Below are positions 59,712 through 64,000 of a stretch of DNA of 64,000 nt, one piece after another. Both the position numbers and the translations under genes were made by a program. This stretch comes from Shimia biformata. GTDB lineage: Bacteria; Pseudomonadota; Alphaproteobacteria; Rhodobacterales; Rhodobacteraceae. The stretch's first letter is position 1. Each line of letters opens with the position of its first letter. The stretch covers positions 186,001 through 250,000 of the forward strand of contig NZ_JAFEJK010000001.1 in assembly GCF_016888515.1 (NCBI RefSeq). The letters are read 5' to 3'. The notes under the pieces are model-generated. The model had not been told where the DNA came from. It saw nothing but the letters and a program-made list of their open reading frames with translations, and ran no database searches.

Positions 59712-60596
59712 ATGAACGGCTATGAAACCCGCCCTCTGACCGACCAGTTCGGGATCGAGATCAAGGACCTGCAATTGAAAGACGTGGTCGCGAACGGGCT
59801 GTTCCCCGATCTGCGTGCCGCGTTCGAGGAACACTCGGCCCTTTTGCTGCGCGACCAGGACCTTGATAACCCCACGCATATCGCGCTGGCGCAACTTTTT
59901 GGCGAAATCGAAGATCGCAAGGCCGATGAACGCAAACCGGGTGAGGCGTTCGAAGTGCCAGAAGTGTCGAATATACGACCAGACGGGTCGCTAACGGACC
60001 AGATGGATTTGCATACGCTGAACCTACAATCGAACATGCTCTGGCATAGCGACAGCACGTTCCTGCCCAGACCGGCCTTGACGAACATCCTGATCGCCCG
60101 CGTGCTGCCGTCACGCGGGGGAAACACCGAGCTTGCCTCGACGCGCGCGGCCTGGCGCGAGATGCCGGCCGCGTTGAAATCCCGTATCGAGGGCCGCGGC
60201 ATCTGGCATCGTTATGCCCAGTCCCGCGCCCGCATTTCCGAGGAACTGGCCAAGCTGCCGATGTTCCACAAATGGCCCGACCAGCACTGGAAATCGGTAT
60301 GGCACAATCCTGTGAACGGAGAAGAGGCATTATATGTTGCATCGCACTCCTTTGCGGTTGATGGTTATGACAAGGAGGACGGCGCCGCGTTGATTGATGA
60401 TTTGATCGAGTTCTGCACGCAAGAGCGCTATGTCTACAGTCACAAATGGCGCGTCGGCGACGTGCTGATCTGGGACCAGCGCGCGGTTTTGCACCGCGGA
60501 ACGCCTTGGCCCTATGACGAACCGCGCAAGCTGACCAGCATCTGCGTCTCTGCCTCGGATGAGGATGGAGTTGCCGACATGCGCCTGTCGAACTGA
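59712..60596 (+). CDS. TauD/TfdA-type Fe(II)/2-oxoglutarate dioxygenase
   Basis: A 294-residue dioxygenase. The iron ligands are in [11 protein letters not shown] (HxD, near residue 110) and [20 protein letters not shown] (distal histidine and the 2-oxoglutarate arginine near 260-275). [14 protein letters not shown] and [17 protein letters not shown] complete the family pattern. Members hydroxylate or cleave taurine, aryloxyacetates and other substrates. It begins 23 bases after the flavoenzyme stop with AGGAAG upstream of the ATG. It likely performs an oxidative step of the same pathway. Confidence 0.88.
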   Translation: MNGYETRPLTDQFGIEIKDLQLKDVVANGLFPDLRAAFEEHSALLLRDQDLDNPTHIALAQLFGEIEDRKADERKPGEAFEVPEVSNIRPDGSLTDQMDLHTLNLQSNMLWHSDSTFLPRPALTNILIARVLPSRGGNTELASTRAAWREMPAALKSRIEGRGIWHRYAQSRARISEELAKLPMFHKWPDQHWKSVWHNPVNGEEALYVASHSFAVDGYDKEDGAALIDDLIEFCTQERYVYSHKWRVGDVLIWDQRAVLHRGTPWPYDEPRKLTSICVSASDEDGVADMRLSN

Positions 60597-60693
60597 TGGA
60601 TATTGGCGGCGCGCGAACCCCGTCACTTCATTGCAGCATTGCTGCGTCACAAAAGGGGAGAAACCCCTGCACATACCAACAGAGAGGAAGACC

Positions 60694-62355
60694 ATGACTT
60701 TTTTCACCCGAACCGGAAAACCGCTGCCGAAAGAGGTAGTCGAGTCTGCGGCCAAGATCGGCACTGACCCGATCAGTCGCCGCGAATTCCTGGCCACCGC
60801 CAGCGCTTTTGGCGCCACCGCAGCCACCGCATATTCGATGATCGGCCTGCCCACCCCTGCGCAGGCGGCTGGACATGCCAAGATGGGCGGCACCGCGCGT
60901 ATCCAGATGGAAGTGCGCGCGCTGAAGGACCCCCGCACCTTCGACTGGAGCCAGATCGCCAACTTCGCGCGCGGGTGGCTTGAATACCTGGTTTCTTATG
61001 AAAACGACGGGACCTTCCAGCCGCAGCTTCTGGAAAGCTGGGAAATCAACGACGACGCCACCGAGTACACTCTGAATGTCCGTAAGGGCGTGAAGTGGAA
61101 CAACGGCGACGATTTCACCGCCGAGGATGTGGCCCGCAATATCGAAGGCTGGTGCGACAAGGCGGTCGAAGGCAACTCGATGGCTGGCCGTTTCGCGACC
61201 CTGATCGACCCGAACACCGAAAAAGCCATCGAAGGCGCGATCCAGGTGGTCGACAGCCACACCGTCAAGCTGATGCTGCCTGCGCCGGATATCACGCTGA
61301 TCCCCGGCATGGCGGACTATCCCGCCGCAATGGTGCATGCCTCGCACGTCGCCGACAACATGCTGACCAACCCGATCGGCACAGGCCCCTACAAGCCCGA
61401 AAGCCTTGAGGTCGGCGTCAAGGGAGTGCTTGTGCGCAACGAAGACCATACCTGGTGGAACGAAGGCAATGGCGCCTGGCTCGACCGGATCGAATTCCAC
61501 GACTATGGCACCGACCCGGCGGCCTGGGTCGCGGCAGCAGAGGCCGACGAAGTCGACGCGCTCTATTCGGTCGATGGCGAGTTTATCGACATCGTTGGCA
61601 CGCTGGACGGTTGGGTCCAGCACGAAGTTGTCACCATGGCAACCATCGTGATCCGTCCGAACCAGCTGGCCGAGGTCGATGGCGTGAAACCCTATGCCGA
61701 CAAGCGCGTCCGGCAGGCCATCGCCATGGCGATCGACAACAACGTCCTTTTGGAGCTTGGCTATGATGGTCGCGGTGTCGTGGCAGCCAACCACCATGTC
61801 GGCCCGGCGCACCCGGAATATGCCGATATAGGCATGCCGAAACACGACCCCGCAGGCGCCAAGGCGCTGCTGGACGAGGCGGGCATGGGCGATTTCGAGA
61901 TGGAGATCCACTCGATCGACGACGCATGGCGCAAAAACACGACCGACGCCGTGGCAGCCCAGCTGCGCGACGCCGGGTTCAACGTCAAGCGTACCATCCT
62001 GCCCGGTTCGACCTTCTGGAACGACTGGACCAAGTATCCGTTCTCGTCCACCAACTGGAACCACCGTCCGCTGGGCGTGCAGATCTGGGCGCTGGCCTAC
62101 AAGTCCGGCGAAGCCTGGAACGAGTTCGGCTATGCCAACCCCGAGTTCGACGCGATCCTCTCGGAGGCTCTGGCGGTTGCCGATGTCGAGAAACGGCGCG
62201 AGCTGATGGCCAAGGGCGAGCAGATCCTGCAAGACGATGCCGTCACGATCCAACCCTATTGGCGGTCGCTTTATAACCACACCAAAGACGGTCTGATGGG
62301 CGCGGGGCACCACATCTCGTTCGAGATCCGCCCCGAACGTATCCACTGGACCTGA
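60694..62355 (+). CDS. Family 5 solute-binding protein with Tat-type signal
   Basis: A 553-residue periplasmic receptor. Residues 25-62 carry a twin-arginine signal, [20 protein letters not shown], ending PAQAAGHAK. The family 5 pattern follows: [20 protein letters not shown] near residue 130, [16 protein letters not shown] near residue 225, [20 protein letters not shown] near residue 335. ATG 60694 has AGAGGAAG four to six bases upstream. It is the last gene of the catabolic operon, before a terminator, and no permease or ATPase follows, so its transporter partners are encoded elsewhere or missing. Confidence 0.9.
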   Translation: MTFFTRTGKPLPKEVVESAAKIGTDPISRREFLATASAFGATAATAYSMIGLPTPAQAAGHAKMGGTARIQMEVRALKDPRTFDWSQIANFARGWLEYLVSYENDGTFQPQLLESWEINDDATEYTLNVRKGVKWNNGDDFTAEDVARNIEGWCDKAVEGNSMAGRFATLIDPNTEKAIEGAIQVVDSHTVKLMLPAPDITLIPGMADYPAAMVHASHVADNMLTNPIGTGPYKPESLEVGVKGVLVRNEDHTWWNEGNGAWLDRIEFHDYGTDPAAWVAAAEADEVDALYSVDGEFIDIVGTLDGWVQHEVVTMATIVIRPNQLAEVDGVKPYADKRVRQAIAMAIDNNVLLELGYDGRGVVAANHHVGPAHPEYADIGMPKHDPAGAKALLDEAGMGDFEMEIHSIDDAWRKNTTDAVAAQLRDAGFNVKRTILPGSTFWNDWTKYPFSSTNWNHRPLGVQIWALAYKSGEAWNEFGYANPEFDAILSEALAVADVEKRRELMAKGEQILQDDAVTIQPYWRSLYNHTKDGLMGAGHHISFEIRPERIHWT

Positions 62356-62370
62356 TCCGGCTTGACCTTC

Positions 62371-62399
62371 AAACGGGCCGCCTTCGGGTGGCCCGTTTT
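62371..62399 (+). terminator. Rho-independent terminator after the solute-binding gene
   Basis: AAACGGGCC-GCC-TTCG-GGT-GGCCCGTTTT: a 12-base-pair stem (one GT or bulge in the middle) with a TTCG loop and a run of T, directly after the binding protein stop. It separates that gene from the DUF2165 gene. Confidence 0.88.
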
Positions 62400-62413
62400 C
62401 ATGCGAGGCCCCC

Positions 62414-62893
62414 ATGGACATGACCCTTTTCGCCCAGGCCATTTCGCTGGCCCTGCCCGCCGCCTGGCTGACGCTTGGCGTGCGTGACAACCTGGTTCAC
62501 CCTGATCTGAACGAAACCTACACCGCCGAAGTCCTGTCACAGGCACGGATGAAGAACGACTATCCCGAAGCGTATGCCCGCGTCGCTCACCGCAGCATCA
62601 ACAGCCGCACGGTGCAACGGGCCGCATTTCGGCTGGTCGTCGCGGGCGAGCTGTCGACTGTGATTGTCATGTGGGCTGGTGTGATCGCGCTTCTGGCGCT
62701 GGGGTTCACTGGCGCACCTGACTGGGCCCGCCCCTTGGCGCAGCTGGGCGCACTGATGTTCACCACGATCTGGGCCATGTTCACCGTTGTCGGAAACCAC
62801 TTCTCGTACTGGTTCTGTCACGAGGGCGCGCAGAACACCCATTTTCAACTGGCATTATGGGGAACGGCGAACCTGATTTTCCTAAGTCTCTGA
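62414..62893 (+). CDS. DUF2165 family membrane protein
   Basis: A 159-residue inner-membrane protein with four hydrophobic segments: residues about 8-24, 72-97, 104-130 and 143-159. HRSINSRTVQRAAFRLVVAG and NHFSYWFCHEGAQNTHFQLA are family-like blocks. Members are widespread in alphaproteobacteria and have no known function. The ATG at 62414 lies 14 bases after the terminator, so its promoter would have to lie in the terminator region or upstream readthrough is used. It is transcribed in the same direction as the next gene. Confidence 0.8.
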   Translation: MDMTLFAQAISLALPAAWLTLGVRDNLVHPDLNETYTAEVLSQARMKNDYPEAYARVAHRSINSRTVQRAAFRLVVAGELSTVIVMWAGVIALLALGFTGAPDWARPLAQLGALMFTTIWAMFTVVGNHFSYWFCHEGAQNTHFQLALWGTANLIFLSL

Positions 62894-62989
62894 CAGCCCG
62901 CCAAGAGCCTCGGCACATCGGATTTCTTGAAGCGTCGGCGTTTTCGCCCTAGCTTCGGAAACAGGAAAACGCAGGGGCACCCCAACACC

Positions 62990-64000
62990 ATGCATGTCCT
63001 TTTTCGTGGCAGCACTGCCCAGAAGCTGAGGCTGGCTTCGGGCCTCATCCTGTTTACCTATGTGCTGTTTCATTTCATCAACCATGCGCTTGGCCTGATT
63101 GGGGTCGAGGCGATGCATCAGTTTCAAGAGGTGCGGCAGGCGATCACCCGGTCGACGGTTGGGGGTGTCTTGCTCTATTCTGCGTTGCTCTATCACGTGT
63201 TTCACGCGCTCTACCTTGTCGCGCGGCGCACCACCTGGCGGATGCCACCATGGGAGGCGGTGCAGGTCGCAACCGGCCTTTTCATCCCGTGGTATCTGTT
63301 TACCCATATCTCGTTCACGCGCGGAGCCAACACCGCCTTCGATGTGAACGACCTTTATGCCTATGAGCTTCTCTTGCTGTGGCCCTACAATGCCACCGCA
63401 TTTTCGATCCTGTTGATCGTGGTCTGGGTTCATGGCTGCATCGGCCTGCATTACTGGCTGCGCATGGTGGCATGGTATCGACGCTGGCAGGCGGTTCTTC
63501 TGGGTGCGGCGGCTGCGCTTCCCGTTCTGTCGCTGACCGGGTTCATGGCCGCAGGACGTGAGATGCAGACCTATCTCGCCGACCCCGACATCCGCGCCGA
63601 CATTCTGGAAACGGTAAATTGGCCAAATCAGGAGAGTCAGGCGACACTGGAACAATGGGGCCAATGGGCGACCTGGGGCTTTTACGTTCTTCTCGCCGCC
63701 GTGCTGGTCTGGTTCATTGGTCGTTACCTCTATGAAAAAGCCCAGCATCGCTACGTGATCGACTATGACGAAGGCGTTTCTGTCAAGGCGCCGATCGGTC
63801 CGACACTGCTGGAAATCAGCCGGATGCAGAACATCCCCCACGCCGCCGTCTGCGGCGGACGGGCGCGATGTTCGACCTGCAGGGTGCGCATCCATGCCGG
63901 GTCCGAGGCGCTGGACCCACCCGAGGGCGCGGAACTGAAGACGCTGCAATCAGTCAAGGCCCCACCGGATGTACGTCTGGCTTGCCAGATCCGGCCCCGG
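62990..64000 (+). CDS. CyaC-like redox protein: six-helix cytochrome b domain plus [2Fe-2S] ferredoxin, 3' end outside
   Basis: The first 337 codons of a longer gene. Residues 10-260 hold six hydrophobic helices with paired histidines (FHFINHALG, LYHVFHALY, HISFTRG, HGCIGLHYW) able to bind heme b, as in succinate-dehydrogenase-type anchors. The ferredoxin part follows: C288, C294 and C297 in VCGGRARCSTCRVRI and C332 in LACQ, the plant-type [2Fe-2S] pattern. This N-terminus matches CyaC-type proteins, redox-regulated class III adenylate cyclases, where a cyclase domain comes next; that domain would lie beyond the window. Start ATG 62990 has AGGGG upstream. Confidence 0.82.
   Translation, partial: MHVLFRGSTAQKLRLASGLILFTYVLFHFINHALGLIGVEAMHQFQEVRQAITRSTVGGVLLYSALLYHVFHALYLVARRTTWRMPPWEAVQVATGLFIPWYLFTHISFTRGANTAFDVNDLYAYELLLLWPYNATAFSILLIVVWVHGCIGLHYWLRMVAWYRRWQAVLLGAAAALPVLSLTGFMAAGREMQTYLADPDIRADILETVNWPNQESQATLEQWGQWATWGFYVLLAAVLVWFIGRYLYEKAQHRYVIDYDEGVSVKAPIGPTLLEISRMQNIPHAAVCGGRARCSTCRVRIHAGSEALDPPEGAELKTLQSVKAPPDVRLACQIRPR

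Noticed and set aside
60628-62490. 620-codon minus-strand frame opposite the solute-binding gene
   Set aside because: It crosses the terminator and the ribosome-binding site of the real gene, and it has no motif.

Overview
The window reads as chromosome of a high-GC alphaproteobacterium, most likely a Rhodobacterales (roseobacter-type) bacterium. Pointers are the dense G+C-rich coding with many ATGA/GTGA start-stop overlaps, a TAXI-type TRAP transporter with a universal stress protein, a DUF2165 membrane protein, an omega-type class III aminotransferase beside an RpiR regulator, and a CyaC-like ferredoxin/cytochrome protein. This is inference from protein families; there is no rRNA marker. 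No gap between genes exceeds about 260 bases, so the window is essentially fully coding.

Layout. 1-3235 (minus): end of a surface-polysaccharide block (two glycosyltransferases and a UDP-sugar dehydrogenase). 3409-5733: a large MscS-type channel. 5760-11611 (minus): a complete peptide-type ABC importer. 11864-28399: a lipid-envelope locus. Its core is a tightly overlapping operon (12536-17175) holding an alpha-oxoamine synthase of the serine palmitoyltransferase type, an exported DUF4833 protein, myo-inositol-1-phosphate synthase, a 3-ketosphinganine-reductase-like SDR and a CDP-diglyceride-synthase-like protein. Two LptF/LptG-like permeases follow, then a LicC-type cytidylyltransferase, two CDP-alcohol phosphotransferases, a PimA-like glycosyltransferase, a Stealth phosphotransferase, an FGGY kinase, a DRAM/Sfk1-like membrane protein, an ABC exporter and a PagL-like lipid A deacylase. 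Read together they suggest synthesis, glycosylation and export of an inositol-containing lipid, perhaps an inositol phosphosphingolipid. This is the first of two candidate undescribed systems.

28520-34971: an RpiR regulator, TAXI TRAP transporter and stress-protein operon, divergent from a class III aminotransferase. 34973-48299: a 13.3-kb integrated mobilizable element in the 3' half of a tRNA-Arg(CCU) gene, bounded by 48-bp perfect repeats. It carries integrase, an excisionase-like gene, a repressor, a cargo operon (membrane protein, HNH nuclease, DUF3800, small protein, KAP-type NTPase, 1266-residue SIR2 protein), and a ColE1-style mobilization module with genes nested inside the relaxase gene. 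The KAP-SIR2 pair looks like an anti-phage module and is the second candidate.

48472-55646: a LacI regulator and a minus-strand surface-glycan block (hydrolase-like protein, sulfotransferase, three glycosyltransferases). 55750-62893: a RidA gene divergent from a coupled catabolic operon (creatininase family, cytosine-deaminase-like amidohydrolase, FAD oxidoreductase, TauD dioxygenase, peptide-type binding protein, terminator) and a DUF2165 gene. 62990-64000: the start of a CyaC-like redox-sensing protein that runs off the window.
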